64,000 nt of DNA from Haloglycomyces albus DSM 45210 (GCF_000527155.1 NZ_AZUQ01000001.1:483891-547890); one strand, 5' to 3'. Shown: positions 33,874 to 43,852, counted from the stretch's first letter. Notes: generated from the letters alone by a model not told the origin. Numbers and translations: made by a program.

Positions 33874-34833
33874 GTGAGTGAAGACTACGACAAAGACCTG
33901 ACCGGTAATGTACCTAAAAAGCTGTCGCGGCGCTTCCTAGGCAAAACGGCGATCGGGACGGCCGGAGCGTTGGCAGGTGCGGCAGCAGGGTTCGCCGGCG
34001 GCGTTGCAATGGGCCATGACGCGCGACAACCGGGAATGCCGGAAACCGATAAGCGTCGCTTTGAAGGTAAAAGCGTCCTCATCACCGGTGCCACCTCAGG
34101 AATCGGACGGGCCATAGCTCTGGCTGTGGCAGCCGAGGGTGGAAAGGTGGCTTTCTGCGGTCGGCGCGAAAACCTGGGCACTTCGGTGGAACAGACGATC
34201 CGTGATGCCGGTGGCGAGGCGAAGTATATTCCCGCTGACGTCACACACGAACAGGACGTCCGCGAGTTTGTGGACACGGCCGTAGACGAGTTCGACGGCC
34301 TCGACGTGGCTTTCAACAACGCTGGGATTACCATCCAGAAACCTCTCCACGAGTACACGGTCGATGAGTTCGACCTCGTCCAAGACACTAACCTGCGGGG
34401 TGTCTTCCTTTCCATGAAGTATCAGCTTCCCTATATGCTCGAGGCCGGTGGAGGCTCCATTGTCGTTACTTCTTCTAGTGCGGCGCTTGACTGCACGGAT
34501 TCCCAATCGGCGTATTCGGCTTCCAAAGCGGGGTTGCTGGGACTCATGCGCTCAGCGGCGTTCGACTATGTGGATCAGGGAGTCAAAATCAACGCGCTGC
34601 TCCCAGGAACCACTGACACGGAACTGGTGCGAGGTGCGGCGGGAATGACGGGTATTCCCGACTCAGCGTGGACGGTAGCGGCAAAGCAATGGGCGAAGGG
34701 GCGTATCCCATTGCAACGCATGGCCACTGCCGAAGAGATCGCCGCCTTCGCGCTCATTCTTGGTTCTGACGACCATCCGTATATGGTAGCGCAGGAGATG
34801 ACTGTGGACGGCGGACTGTCCGGGCACTCGTAA
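33874..34833 (+). CDS. SDR oxidoreductase with N-terminal Tat signal
   Basis: 319 residues. The N-terminus KKLSRRFLGKTAIGTAG has twin arginines at 19-20 and a moderately hydrophobic Ala/Gly core, as in Tat signals. The SDR core follows: TGATSGIG at 71-78, NNAG, Tyr214 and Lys218 (AYSASK). Tat export of an NAD(P)-dependent SDR is uncommon, and the cofactor would have to be folded in before export. AAGGAGG precedes GTG 33874. It is followed 12 bp later by a two-component system. Confidence 0.8.
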   Translation: MSEDYDKDLTGNVPKKLSRRFLGKTAIGTAGALAGAAAGFAGGVAMGHDARQPGMPETDKRRFEGKSVLITGATSGIGRAIALAVAAEGGKVAFCGRRENLGTSVEQTIRDAGGEAKYIPADVTHEQDVREFVDTAVDEFDGLDVAFNNAGITIQKPLHEYTVDEFDLVQDTNLRGVFLSMKYQLPYMLEAGGGSIVVTSSSAALDCTDSQSAYSASKAGLLGLMRSAAFDYVDQGVKINALLPGTTDTELVRGAAGMTGIPDSAWTVAAKQWAKGRIPLQRMATAEEIAAFALILGSDDHPYMVAQEMTVDGGLSGHS

Positions 34834-34845
34834 GGAGAGAACATT

Positions 34846-35946
34846 GTGGCGCTGAGGTTCGAGGTTCGCACTGCAGTCATAGCGGCCGTTAGCCTGGGAT
34901 ACCTGGCGACCTACGCGCGTCCGTGGGCCGATTTGTCCCCACAGAGTTGGATCTGTGCTGCAATCGCGACGGCAATCTTGATCGCAGTGGCAGGGAGGCC
35001 TCGACTCGCAACGGCTGCACTTGCCGGCATGCTGACGTTGACAAACGTTATGGCGGTTGAAACCTCGGTGATCATACTGATCAAGATTTACTTTGGCCTA
35101 GCTATGTGCGAAACCGTGGCCCGAAAAGGCACTCGACCGGCCCTGTGGGTTACGGGTTTCGCGATGGTGGCATACGCCGTTCACACCGCTGAAACGTGGA
35201 ACAGCGATGCTTGGGGCACTCTTTTCCGGACCTCCACCGTCATCGGCGTACCCGTCATTTTGGGGCTATGGCTGTATGAAAGGGAGGCGCGGTCGGAAGC
35301 AGAGGTGCGGGCAGCGCGTGCCGCGGAGCGCACTGCTATAGCGCGTGAACTGCACGACCTGGTAGCACATCATCTCGCGTCGATGGTTTTGCGGACCAAC
35401 ATTGCTCGACACGTGGTCACGGATGCCGGTAAGCCGGTCCAGGAGGTTCTCGACGATGTTCACGCCAACGGAACCGAGGCTCTCGAAGACCTGCGATCAT
35501 TGGTTGCCATATTGCGAGCAGGAGGCGATAGCGCTACCGCCGGCTTCCCTGATGAACCCGTGTCACAGGTTGCGCAAGCGGCAGTGGACAACGCCGTCCA
35601 GCTCGGTGCGCACGTTACGTCTACGGTCGATCCAAAAATTAACCTCCTGCCAAAGACAATCGGCATGGTCGTACTTCGACTGACACAGGAGGGGCTGGCC
35701 AACGCCATCCACCATGGCAGTTCCGAACTTCGGGTCGAGTTGGACGTGACCTGTGAACAGGATTCCCTAACTTTCGTCATGCGTAATAACGTTGGAGCGC
35801 AAAAAGTAGGACGGGTGAACACCGGTTTCGGACTTGCAGGGCTCAAGGAACGTGTCAACGTGTTCGGCGGTGACTTTCAGGCCGGACAGGAAGGCGACAC
35901 ATGGGTGCTCAAATCGAGTCTTCCCCTTAAGGAGTTCCAATGTTGA
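34846..35946 (+). CDS. sensor histidine kinase (DesK/NarX-like HisKA_3)
   Basis: 366 residues. About five to six N-terminal hydrophobic segments (1-145) are followed by a short helix and phosphoacceptor H170 in IARELHDLVAHHLASM. HATPase_c follows (QEGLANAIHHGSSEL, GFGLAGLKERV). AAGGAGAG precedes GTG 34846. Its end overlaps the response regulator by 7 bp. With no extracytoplasmic loop of size, it probably senses a membrane signal. Confidence 0.88.
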   Translation: MALRFEVRTAVIAAVSLGYLATYARPWADLSPQSWICAAIATAILIAVAGRPRLATAALAGMLTLTNVMAVETSVIILIKIYFGLAMCETVARKGTRPALWVTGFAMVAYAVHTAETWNSDAWGTLFRTSTVIGVPVILGLWLYEREARSEAEVRAARAAERTAIARELHDLVAHHLASMVLRTNIARHVVTDAGKPVQEVLDDVHANGTEALEDLRSLVAILRAGGDSATAGFPDEPVSQVAQAAVDNAVQLGAHVTSTVDPKINLLPKTIGMVVLRLTQEGLANAIHHGSSELRVELDVTCEQDSLTFVMRNNVGAQKVGRVNTGFGLAGLKERVNVFGGDFQAGQEGDTWVLKSSLPLKEFQC

Positions 35947-36572
35947 TACGCATACTTCTCGCTGACGACCAACGCCTGGTACGCGCCGGCATACGGATGC
36001 TGTGCGAATCGGTCGATGATATCGAGGTGGTCGGCGAGTCTTCCGATGGAACCGAAACGGTTCGTCAAGCCACGTCTCTTAAACCTCACGTCGTGCTGAT
36101 GGACTTGCGTATGCCACGCGTCGACGGTATCGAGGCTACTCGACGAATCATGTCCGCCCAGTCGTCGATCAGGATCGTCGCATTGACCACTTTCGACGAT
36201 GACGATCACCTGTATCCAGCGTTGGAGGCAGGAGCATGCGGCTTTCTCGCTAAAGACGCCGATCCGGCCGACCTGCTCGCAGGTATCCGGCAAGCGGCCT
36301 CCGGCGGTACTCCCTTCAGCCCTCACGTATTGGATCGGCTCGTCCGGCGTGCCGTGGGAACAACACGGCCCTCGATTCCATCCGAATTGACCGGGCGCGA
36401 ACGAGACGTTCTGCAGCTGATCGTCGCTGGAAAATCCAACGCGGAGATTGCTTCCGAGCTATTTCTCGGTGCCACCACCGTGAAGGCGCATGTGACGTCA
36501 ATCATGACCAAGACCGGATGTTCGAATCGAGTAGAGCTGGCCGTTCACGCTGTCCGATCCGGCTGGATGTGA
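35940..36572 (+). CDS. response regulator, NarL/LuxR family
   Basis: 210 residues. Receiver: acidic pair D9-D10, phosphoacceptor D55 (VVLMDLRMP), K105 (GFLAKDAD). HTH: LTGRERDVLQLIVAGKSN, then TVKAHVTSIMTKTGCSN. Translationally coupled to the kinase. The likely target is the operon's own promoter and perhaps the exported SDR. Confidence 0.9.
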   Translation: MLIRILLADDQRLVRAGIRMLCESVDDIEVVGESSDGTETVRQATSLKPHVVLMDLRMPRVDGIEATRRIMSAQSSIRIVALTTFDDDDHLYPALEAGACGFLAKDADPADLLAGIRQAASGGTPFSPHVLDRLVRRAVGTTRPSIPSELTGRERDVLQLIVAGKSNAEIASELFLGATTVKAHVTSIMTKTGCSNRVELAVHAVRSGWM

Positions 36573-36927
36573 TGAACAGATGGTACGCACCGAAGACACA
36601 GGGATTATTATGCGGCCGAGCCGCATGCTGGGTTGTTGTCAAGCATCCGTCTAACGACATTACTCAACCAGGAGAACCTCGCTTAGCGTTTAAGGGTGTA
36701 AGTACCTTCCAACACTGGAAAAATGTTGGCAACTCACCAGCGCAATGAGACGGGATGGTGTGGCTGTTTGACGCTGGAACCGGTTACGACTAATAACAGC
36801 CATCTTACTGCGACAACAGTACTCGTATTTAATAGAACCCAACGGAACATCACGTTGCACCACGGCCCGTCCTATCACAACTGGAATCGCACTTATTGAT
36901 TCCGTGGCTGAGAACTAGAATGTACAT
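36573..36927. other. intergenic region
   Basis: 355 bp. A small CCAACA/TGTTGG hairpin near 36708-36728 may terminate the two-component operon. TAGAAT at 36916-36921 is a candidate -10 for the next gene and would give a leaderless message at ATG 36928. No gene seen. Confidence 0.35.
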
Positions 36928-37545
36928 ATGGGATTGTCAGAACTTGTGTGGGACATGGATGGGACTTTGTTGAATACCAGTACCGTCGTCCCCGACGCCT
37001 TCATCAACGCGACCTTTGAGTTGAGCGGCCGGACGGTCACTCGTGATGTGGTGATCGGTCTCTATCCCGTAGGACCGCCGTCAGTGATTTTGGAACGCCT
37101 CATCGATAGATCACTGGAATCAGGAGAGGAGGAGGTCTATTATCAACACCTGAATCATGTGCAGGTGGAACCGTTTCCCGGAATCATCGATACTCTGCGC
37201 ACTATAATCTATAATAACCGATACGTTGCCGTCGTAACCGGTGCGAGCCACCGCGCCGCGCAGATACTCTTGCACAATGCTGGTATTGCCTCAGACTTCA
37301 TTGTGGGGGGCGATGAGCTCGACAACGGAAAGCCGGCACCGGATGGGCTTCATTACATGGCAACACAACTAAACGTGCCAGTCTCTAAGATTGCCTATAT
37401 AGGCGACTCCCACATCGACATGAAAGCCGCACGAGCTGCTGGATGCCACGCATGGTCTCCCTCGTGGGGGCACATGTTCAATCCAACTACACCGGCCGAT
37501 CGCGTTCTAACAAAACCCACCGATGCACTCGACTTTCTCAATTAG
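36928..37545 (+). CDS. HAD-superfamily phosphatase (phosphoglycolate phosphatase-like)
   Basis: 205 residues. HAD motif I WDMDGTLLNT, motif II VVTGASHRA, motif III Lys in NGKPAPDGL, motif IV YIGDSHIDMKAA. A C1 helical cap lies between motifs I and II. It should dephosphorylate a small phosphorylated metabolite in the cytosol. Candidate -10 TAGAAT suggests leaderless translation. It converges on the TnpB remnant with an 8-bp overlap. Confidence 0.85.
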   Translation: MGLSELVWDMDGTLLNTSTVVPDAFINATFELSGRTVTRDVVIGLYPVGPPSVILERLIDRSLESGEEEVYYQHLNHVQVEPFPGIIDTLRTIIYNNRYVAVVTGASHRAAQILLHNAGIASDFIVGGDELDNGKPAPDGLHYMATQLNVPVSKIAYIGDSHIDMKAARAAGCHAWSPSWGHMFNPTTPADRVLTKPTDALDFLN

Positions 37546-38240
37546 ACCTAAGGGTACCAATCCGCCCCAGCAACAACGCAGCAGGAAAAGCGGCCCGAAC
37601 TACATCGATAACGTTTACCATGTCGATCCCGGTCTCTGCGTCGTCGGGCAGTGGATCGAGACGGTCGGTGCCGTCGTCGACGGTTACTAGGAACGACGCG
37701 AAGTACTTGCCCGTGGGGGTCTTGATGACCGTGACCGAGGTCGGATCGGAGGGCAGTTGGCGCGACCCAGCGGCCTTGAGGTCGCCGAGCTTGGGCAGCC
37801 GCAGCAGCCCCTTGCCCAGCACCCGAAAACGGGCGGCTTTTGTGAACCGCGCCGTCTGTGTATTCGCCCGGCGTTTGAACCGCGGTGGACCGAAACGCGG
37901 CCCCTCCCGCCTCACCTTAAGGGAGTCAAAAAGGTTCTTATAGGCCCTATCGCAGTCCCGCAACGCTTGTTGCAACACCACTGCCGAAACCTCGGCCAGC
38001 CACTCACGTTCCGAGGTTTTCTTCGCCTCAGTGATCAGCGCCTTCGCCAACGACACATACGACGGATACTTTCCCCAGCCGCGTAGGCCGCTCTCCGGAC
38101 CGCGATGGCGTCGTTGGGCACCGCGTCCGAACACACCCGAACGTCCGCGCGAGCTGCCGCCGCTGCGGACCCGTCAGATAGAGGCGAAACCGGTATCTCA
38201 GATGCACAGCAAAAAGAGTAACGGGAAGATCCGACATTGC
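37538..38240 (-). pseudogene. IS200/IS605 TnpB (RNA-guided nuclease) remnant, lacks nuclease half
   Basis: The N-terminus LRYRFRLYLTGPQRRQLART and FGCVR begin near 38230. The frame then changes to NDAIAVRRAAYAAGE, and again to YPSYVSLAKALITEAKKTSE ... SAVVLQQALRDCDRAYKNLF ... PRFKRRANTQTARF. The sequence ends just after TGIDM, the first RuvC motif, at a stop at 37538. The rest of RuvC, the zinc finger and any guide RNA end are gone. Confidence 0.75.
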
Positions 38241-38470
38241 GAACCAACCAGCCTCTAGAAAGGCGCTACACCTTCGCCCTGACAGACGGAGTACTGCGCC
38301 TGAAGACGATAGCAGGGTCGAAGTAATGCCTCGATTCGTTCCTACTCAGCCCCTATCACCTTGATGAAACCGAACGTCACACCATCCCAATAGTCAATCG
38401 CGTAAGGCGATTTCCCACAAGTGTTACCAGCCGTCTTCTGCATACTCTATCTACCCAAGCACGACTCTCT

Positions 38471-40297
38471 TCATCCGAACTTAATGCTGAAATGGCCCTT
38501 CTTGGTTTTATACGGTTCCAACATGCTCTGAAAGGGAAGTTCCACATTTTCGGGCGCAGCGAGACGCTTTCGAGCGAAACCCCCGGAGTCTTCAATCTCT
38601 ATATGGAAGTCCAGTACATCTCCGGTTATGTACTGTGCCCTCTCAAGTGGCCACTGAATTTCAAACGGAGAGTCGGGGAGTACGGATTCGATGGGGCTCA
38701 CCGAAATCCTTCCGAAGACCGGCTTTCCACGTGCCGTCCAGGATAGAAAGACCGATGGGTAATGCATGGACTGGTAGCCCTGGATCGTTCCCTGGAACAA
38801 CAGATAGTCCTCTTTAAACGAAACATCTTCCAGCGATGCGGTGAAGTCGAGCGAAGTACGTGAACGCCTCTTTCGATCACGTGCTTCGGTGAGCGCCTTG
38901 CCCCAGATCTTGGTAATAGCATCACTTTCGAATTCCGCGGCACGCTTTCGCGCGTTCTTTCGCAGTTCGGACAATGACTGGGAATCCAATGCAGATACAT
39001 TCGCTATTGTGTCGGCAAGGGCTTGCACATCACCGGGTGGAACGAGAAACCCGTTTTCTCCATGAGTAATGATGTCACTCGGGCCGTAGCGGATATCGTA
39101 CGCTATCGGTATACAGCCATATCCCATACTTTCGATCAGAACCAGCCCCATCCCCTCCGACTTACTGGACAAAACACTGAAGGAAGCGGTTTCAAACTGT
39201 TCGATAGCCCGATCGCTGTACCCCATCAATGAGACGCTGGCAGCACACCCGGTTGTATCTATTTGATTCTGCAGGTCGTTCTCAAGTTCCCCGTCTCCGT
39301 AAATTTTAAGGCGCGCCTTGCTACCAGCCGATTTCAACAATGCCACAGCCGCAATCGCGTGATCAACCCGTTTAACATCAACTAGACGTGACAGCATCAC
39401 GCCGGTATTGGGATCTCTTTGGTGGTCGGGGGCGTGTTCTGGAAGCTTGCGAGAGTTCGGAATGGGAACAACGTTTTCGGTATGGAAACTCGCCGTACGA
39501 AAATCGTCGACCTGCCGAGCCATCAACGTCACGACCAAATCATACGACGGTAGATTCCGCACTGTATCAAAGATTTCGCCAGTGAGGAAACCGGAGAGTC
39601 GGTTATAGTCTGGCCGCAAATGACACTCATGTAGTATCTGCGCCGTCGTCACATTCGGGCGCTGATACGAATACAGGAAATTCCCGATGAACCTCGAGTC
39701 GTTGATCAGAAAAGCCGGTTCGGTGCCCATCACGTGATCCAGCCAAGCAAAATAGAAGTCTCTGGCCCTCGTCCATTGGCTGACAGGGTCGCCTTTTCGG
39801 GAGAAGAGGACCATCCGACGTCCTCCCAGTTTGCCGCGCTTCTTTACGTCACGCTGGTCGGATAGTAGATGTATTCCATTGGGGCGGAAGTAGTCAACTT
39901 GTAGAACGTCACCGGCAGAACTCAAACGAGTAGATGACGGTTCCCCAGTATAAGGAAGCAGCTTGGTTTCAACCTTAGTCGGCACCGCCCCTTCAAAAGC
40001 CTTAATTAGTTTCCGATCGGACATTCGAGCCAGTTCATGCCAAAGATTACGCAGACGAGCTTTACTACTAAGGTGTCTTGATTGACGCAAACGACGAGAC
40101 GTGGTTTTCAGGTCCATATCAGGCGACAATGTGAGGATATCGATCCTGCGACTGGTAAGACGAGAAAAATCGCTGTTTCGGTTGAGACAGGCGTTTGTCA
40201 GTCCCCCGAAATTTTCAGGAATTGACCAGGTAAGACCGAATATCGGTTCTTGAGGCAGCGAACTCTGAGCATTCCATCGATATCTGATAGTGTGCAT
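38471..40297 (-). CDS. GT4 glycosyltransferase, TarM/GtfA-like (wall polymer or protein glucosyltransferase)
   Basis: 608 residues. The first about 270 residues have a beta-rich insertion as in TarM/GtfA-type enzymes, with VDYFRPNGIHLLSDQRDVKK. The GT-B donor half follows: GVMLSRLVDVKRVDHAIAAV, KIYGDGELENDLQNQI and EGMGLVLIESMGYGCIPIAY with the EX7E arrangement. A C-terminal domain of about 110 residues is beta-rich (FQGTIQGYQSMHYPSVFLSW). GGAGG lies nine bases before ATG 40297. Acceptor probably teichoic-type wall polymer, inferred. Confidence 0.78.
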   Translation of the reverse strand: MHTIRYRWNAQSSLPQEPIFGLTWSIPENFGGLTNACLNRNSDFSRLTSRRIDILTLSPDMDLKTTSRRLRQSRHLSSKARLRNLWHELARMSDRKLIKAFEGAVPTKVETKLLPYTGEPSSTRLSSAGDVLQVDYFRPNGIHLLSDQRDVKKRGKLGGRRMVLFSRKGDPVSQWTRARDFYFAWLDHVMGTEPAFLINDSRFIGNFLYSYQRPNVTTAQILHECHLRPDYNRLSGFLTGEIFDTVRNLPSYDLVVTLMARQVDDFRTASFHTENVVPIPNSRKLPEHAPDHQRDPNTGVMLSRLVDVKRVDHAIAAVALLKSAGSKARLKIYGDGELENDLQNQIDTTGCAASVSLMGYSDRAIEQFETASFSVLSSKSEGMGLVLIESMGYGCIPIAYDIRYGPSDIITHGENGFLVPPGDVQALADTIANVSALDSQSLSELRKNARKRAAEFESDAITKIWGKALTEARDRKRRSRTSLDFTASLEDVSFKEDYLLFQGTIQGYQSMHYPSVFLSWTARGKPVFGRISVSPIESVLPDSPFEIQWPLERAQYITGDVLDFHIEIEDSGGFARKRLAAPENVELPFQSMLEPYKTKKGHFSIKFG

Positions 40298-40821
40298 CGG
40301 GCAATGCCTCCGTCACGTTTCACTGCGCAGTAACAATCAAATAACGACGGCCCCCTATGTCAAGTTACGTTAGTAACCAGCCAGATCTCGAAGACACGTA
40401 CCTGTGGACAGCGAATTTGAACAAACGGCACGGCCGTTCGTCGATATAGCAAACGATGAAAGAGATTTGAGGTTTAAATCGGTTCGAAGCGCCGTGGGTA
40501 TTTCTTTCCCGGGCAACAATCATGCTTCTGTCGAACGTTCATTTCGATATAACCGATTCGATTACTCGTTGCTATGAGCGGGAGCGCTTATATGACGATT
40601 CTCAAGCTCGCCCTGATCGACGCGAACCCAGACGGATTCCCGCGAGATTTGGTCCATTTCCCCAGTTCAGCGCCATGAAGCAGTCGCGGCACCTACCTTT
40701 TTCGTAGCTTGAGCATGAGTCGGCAGCATCGGTAGACATCACCTGATTTAACCGACATTGGCGGGTCGACATCGTCGCACTACCTGGTGCCGCAAGGCTA
40801 AGCTGGCGCACCGCACGACTA
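40298..40821. other. intergenic region, nothing recognised
   Basis: 524 bp between the GT4 start and the TetR gene end, both on the minus strand. No protein-like frame of substance. The region must carry the GT4 promoter. An AT-rich start changes to GC-rich sequence near 40600. Confidence 0.3.
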
Positions 40822-41400
40822 TCACTGTGGGCACGGCGTTTTCGAGACGATGAGTTGTTCGCTTGCACGCCGCGCGTTGGCAATAGCGTCCGGGACGGCG
40901 TGGAGGAATCGCATGACTATGGCCCCTTCATGCAGGATCAGGAGCGTTGCGCCGAGTTCCTCTGCGTCGGGTAGACCCATTTCCTTGAGTATCGCTACGA
41001 AACGGTCGCGCAACCATGCTTTTTGATTCTCCGCGATCGTTCTGCTGGGATGGTCGACTTGGGCGAGTTCGGCGCGCGCGTTCAGCATCGCGCATCCCCT
41101 GTCACCTTTGTCGGTGATCCATTCCTCGAGGGCATCGAACACCGCGAGAACGCTACCGATTGAGTCTGGAGCGGCAGAGATGTAACGATCGACGTAGTCG
41201 TGACGCCAGCACTCGTCTCGTTCGCTCAGATACGCCAGAATCAGAGCGTCCTTGGATCCGAAACGATCGTATATCGTCTTTTTAGTGACGCTTGCTTCCG
41301 CTGCAATGCGTTCCACCCCAATGGAATTGATGCCGTTCGTATAAAACAGTTCCGCAGCGGTATCGAGGATTCGTCGCGCCGCAAAGGTCAGGTTCGTCAT
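40822..41400 (-). CDS. TetR/AcrR family transcriptional repressor
   Basis: 192 residues. N-terminal HTH 8-54: ILDTAAELFYTNGINSIGVE, RIAAEASVTKKTIYDRFGSK. The C-terminal ligand domain is of the YbiH/TetR_C_33-like type. It is divergent from the EamA exporter with a palindrome between, so it most likely represses the exporter and itself. Confidence 0.88.
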   Translation of the reverse strand: MTNLTFAARRILDTAAELFYTNGINSIGVERIAAEASVTKKTIYDRFGSKDALILAYLSERDECWRHDYVDRYISAAPDSIGSVLAVFDALEEWITDKGDRGCAMLNARAELAQVDHPSRTIAENQKAWLRDRFVAILKEMGLPDAEELGATLLILHEGAIVMRFLHAVPDAIANARRASEQLIVSKTPCPQ

Positions 41401-41428
41401 TGCTGAGCTCCAAAAATTATACTGGTAG

Positions 41429-41444
41429 TATACCGACCGGTATA
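41429..41444. promoter_or_regulatory. TetR operator palindrome
   Basis: TATACCG-AC-CGGTATA, perfect 7-bp arms, with GGTAG/CTACC flanks. It is centred between the divergent TetR and EamA genes and includes -10-like TATA sequences on both strands. Confidence 0.75.
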
Positions 41445-41458
41445 GCTACCGTAGCTCC

Positions 41459-42454
41459 ATGACAAACACAGACAAAATCTGGGCCGCTCTCTTCGTCCTC
41501 TTCTGGAGTTCCGGATTCGTCGGTGCCGAAATGGGTACCGAACACGCCACCGCTCTCCAACTACTCGTCTGGCGTTTTATCGTTCTCGGCCTACCGGCGC
41601 TCGGATGGATTTGGTACCGACGTCACACCCTCCCCGCACGTGCTTCCCTGATCATGTTGGCGGTAGGTGTGCTCGGACAAGCCGTTTACCTGTTCGGAGT
41701 ATTCGGTGGAGCCGACAACAACGTTCCCGCAGGAACCATTGCCCTCATTGCCAGTCTGCAACCACTCGTGACCGCCATTGCCTCCTACTTCGTGTTGAAG
41801 CAGTCCGTCGGTGTCATCCAAGTCGTCGGATTGATCATCGGTCTCGGGGGAGTCGCCGTCGTCGTCCACGGCGACTACACCGCCACCTCCGAAACCCCAG
41901 TCTGGGCTTTCGCACTCCCATTGCTGGGCATGAGCGCGTTGGTGTCGGCAACTCTGCTGGAACGGCGCTCGCGTCCTCATTCTCTGACGCCTATCGATTC
42001 CATCGCACTACAGTTCGCCGCTGCGCTGCCGGTATTTCTGGTCGCGGGCGCAGTGACGGGGAATATCGTGCCTCCACAACAGGCATCGGAGTTTTGGTTC
42101 GCCGTAGCATGGGTCGTCGGTCTTTCCGCGCTAGGCGGCTACGGAGCGTACTGGACCGTGGTTCGACGTAACGGCCCTACAGCCGTTGGAACACTGCTGT
42201 ATCTGACGCCGCCGGTTACCGCCGTTTGGGCTTGGGTGATGTTCGGAACGGACATCACTGCGACGACCATTGTCGGGCTTGCCATTACGTCAGCGGGCGT
42301 TCTTATCGCATTGCGATGGGCACCTGCTCATAACCCAGACCGCACAGGAAACGAAGTGGCTACGCCCCGACAAGGCGGGAAAACAAGTCAGGAAGTGGCC
42401 GGCGCGGGGAGCTTATGCTTCGTTACACCCATACCGTTCGGCCCGGAACATTAG
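41459..42454 (+). CDS. EamA family (DMT superfamily) exporter
   Basis: 331 residues with ten predicted helices as two EamA repeats (WAALFVLFWSSGFVGAEMG opening the first; second ending WVMFGTDITATTIVGLAITS). A 40-residue hydrophilic tail follows. Short distance from the operator suggests a short or absent leader. Substrate unknown; metabolite or drug efflux is typical for TetR-controlled members. Confidence 0.85.
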   Translation: MTNTDKIWAALFVLFWSSGFVGAEMGTEHATALQLLVWRFIVLGLPALGWIWYRRHTLPARASLIMLAVGVLGQAVYLFGVFGGADNNVPAGTIALIASLQPLVTAIASYFVLKQSVGVIQVVGLIIGLGGVAVVVHGDYTATSETPVWAFALPLLGMSALVSATLLERRSRPHSLTPIDSIALQFAAALPVFLVAGAVTGNIVPPQQASEFWFAVAWVVGLSALGGYGAYWTVVRRNGPTAVGTLLYLTPPVTAVWAWVMFGTDITATTIVGLAITSAGVLIALRWAPAHNPDRTGNEVATPRQGGKTSQEVAGAGSLCFVTPIPFGPEH

Positions 42455-42795
42455 ACGGCTGTCAATTTAAATGGTTGCCTGTGTAGGGTCACGGCGTCAC
42501 ACCAGGGCCCTTGACGACCTTGTCCGACTCTCCACATGGTTTCCAGGCCCGTCAGCTGGTTGACGTTGCTCGCCGAGCAACGGAGCGTCGTCACTGTCAC
42601 TTTCTCTCCGCGCCAGAGGAGAACGAGGTAGACGGGAAGGTCGAGCATCGTTCGAAAGCGGTGTTCGACCCTCCAGGCCGACGTTGATATCCGGCTGATT
42701 CCGGCAATGGGCAGGGACTGAGCCGGGTGCCCGTCGTGTCGACAAGAGTCCGCCTGACCGGTACGTTCCCAGACGTCGACCGCCCACCGCCGCAC
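42451..42795 (-). CDS. possible hypothetical protein between two EamA genes
   Basis: 114-residue frame from GTG 42795. It reads MRRWAVDVWERTGQADSCRH, ... ISTSAWRVEHRFRTMLDLPV, ... LQLTG-like QLTGLETMWRVGQGRQGPWC. Composition is protein-like and it fills an otherwise empty 370 bp. No family recognised, ribosome site poor, overlaps the EamA stop by 4 bp. Confidence 0.3.
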   Translation of the reverse strand: MRRWAVDVWERTGQADSCRHDGHPAQSLPIAGISRISTSAWRVEHRFRTMLDLPVYLVLLWRGEKVTVTTLRCSASNVNQLTGLETMWRVGQGRQGPWCDAVTLHRQPFKLTAV

Positions 42796-42824
42796 GCGGT
42801 CGACCGTCTTTCTGGAAGAGGCGT

Positions 42825-43781
42825 CTACGGGAGTTCGCGTTTGCGAAACAGCAGTCCGTTCGCGATCGCTACGCTTCCGACGACTACCACTGCTCCGCCC
42901 AATTGAAGTTGGGTGGGGTGCTCGCTCAGCACAAGCGCGGAGAGCCCGAGGGCAAGGACCGGCTGGACCAGAAGGAGAGCGCTGGTCGTCGTCGTGGGGA
43001 GCGTGGAGCCGCCATGATGGATGAATAGCCAGGAGAAAACCTGGCCCACGACCGCCAAGGTCGCCAGCAGGGCCCATGAGCGCGGAGAGATTCCGGTGAC
43101 GTCGATGCCGCCGGAGAGCGGCGATACCACGATGGTTGCCAGAGCGGCCGAAGCGGTTGCCCAGGCCAACGGCTGGGCGAACAAGCCCGGATCCCCGCGT
43201 GTCCCTCTCCCCGTGATGAACAGGTAGACGGCGTATCCGCAGCCCGCGAACACACCAAGAGTGACGCCCAGGAAGGTGTCGGGGCCGCGCAGGGACTCGT
43301 TCCACAGACCGCCCACCAGGCTGATGCCGAACAGCATCAGCGGCAGCGTGATGAGGAAGCGTCGCGAGACCTTTTCCCGGTCGATCAGGAACGCCAACGC
43401 AGGCAGGATCACGACCTGCACGTTGATCAACACTGTACTGATTCCCGCTCCCACATGGTAGATCGAGGCCGTCCAGGCCGCGTAATCGATGCCCAGGGCT
43501 GCGCCGGCCGCGATGGACCAGAGCACGCCGCGTCGGGACATGGCCCGCACCCGTGCCTTCTCTCTCCAAGCCAAGGGAGCCAACACCACGACGGCGATCG
43601 CACATCGGGCCACCGCCGTCGTTGCCGCGTCGACTCCCGCGAGCTTCACCAGGATCGCCGAAATCGACAGGCACAACGCTCCAGCCAGGACCAATGTGGA
43701 CGCGCCGAGCGTTGTACGTCGATCGGTCACCTCCACGGTACGCAGACGGTCCTGTGGCGGAAGAGAGCGGGAAAGAGGCAT
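42825..43781 (-). CDS. EamA family (DMT superfamily) exporter
   Basis: 318 residues from ATG 43781, ten predicted helices in two EamA repeats (LVLAGALCLSISAILVKLAG; LLATLAVVGQVFSWLFIHHG). Divergent from a LysR regulator, a standard pairing for amino-acid or metabolite exporters. It belongs to a different subgroup from the EamA at 41459. Substrate unknown. Confidence 0.85.
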   Translation of the reverse strand: MPLSRSLPPQDRLRTVEVTDRRTTLGASTLVLAGALCLSISAILVKLAGVDAATTAVARCAIAVVVLAPLAWREKARVRAMSRRGVLWSIAAGAALGIDYAAWTASIYHVGAGISTVLINVQVVILPALAFLIDREKVSRRFLITLPLMLFGISLVGGLWNESLRGPDTFLGVTLGVFAGCGYAVYLFITGRGTRGDPGLFAQPLAWATASAALATIVVSPLSGGIDVTGISPRSWALLATLAVVGQVFSWLFIHHGGSTLPTTTTSALLLVQPVLALGLSALVLSEHPTQLQLGGAVVVVGSVAIANGLLFRKRELP

Positions 43782-43852
43782 GCCTAGACGGTAGTTCGAT
43801 TCACCGATTAGTACCACTTCTGATTGCTACTGATTACTGATAACCTACACTT

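Noticed and set aside
42796-43674. A 407-residue frame overlapping the second EamA gene
   Set aside because: The part within the EamA gene is a shadow of its membrane helices; only the last about 114 residues outside it were kept as a weak call.
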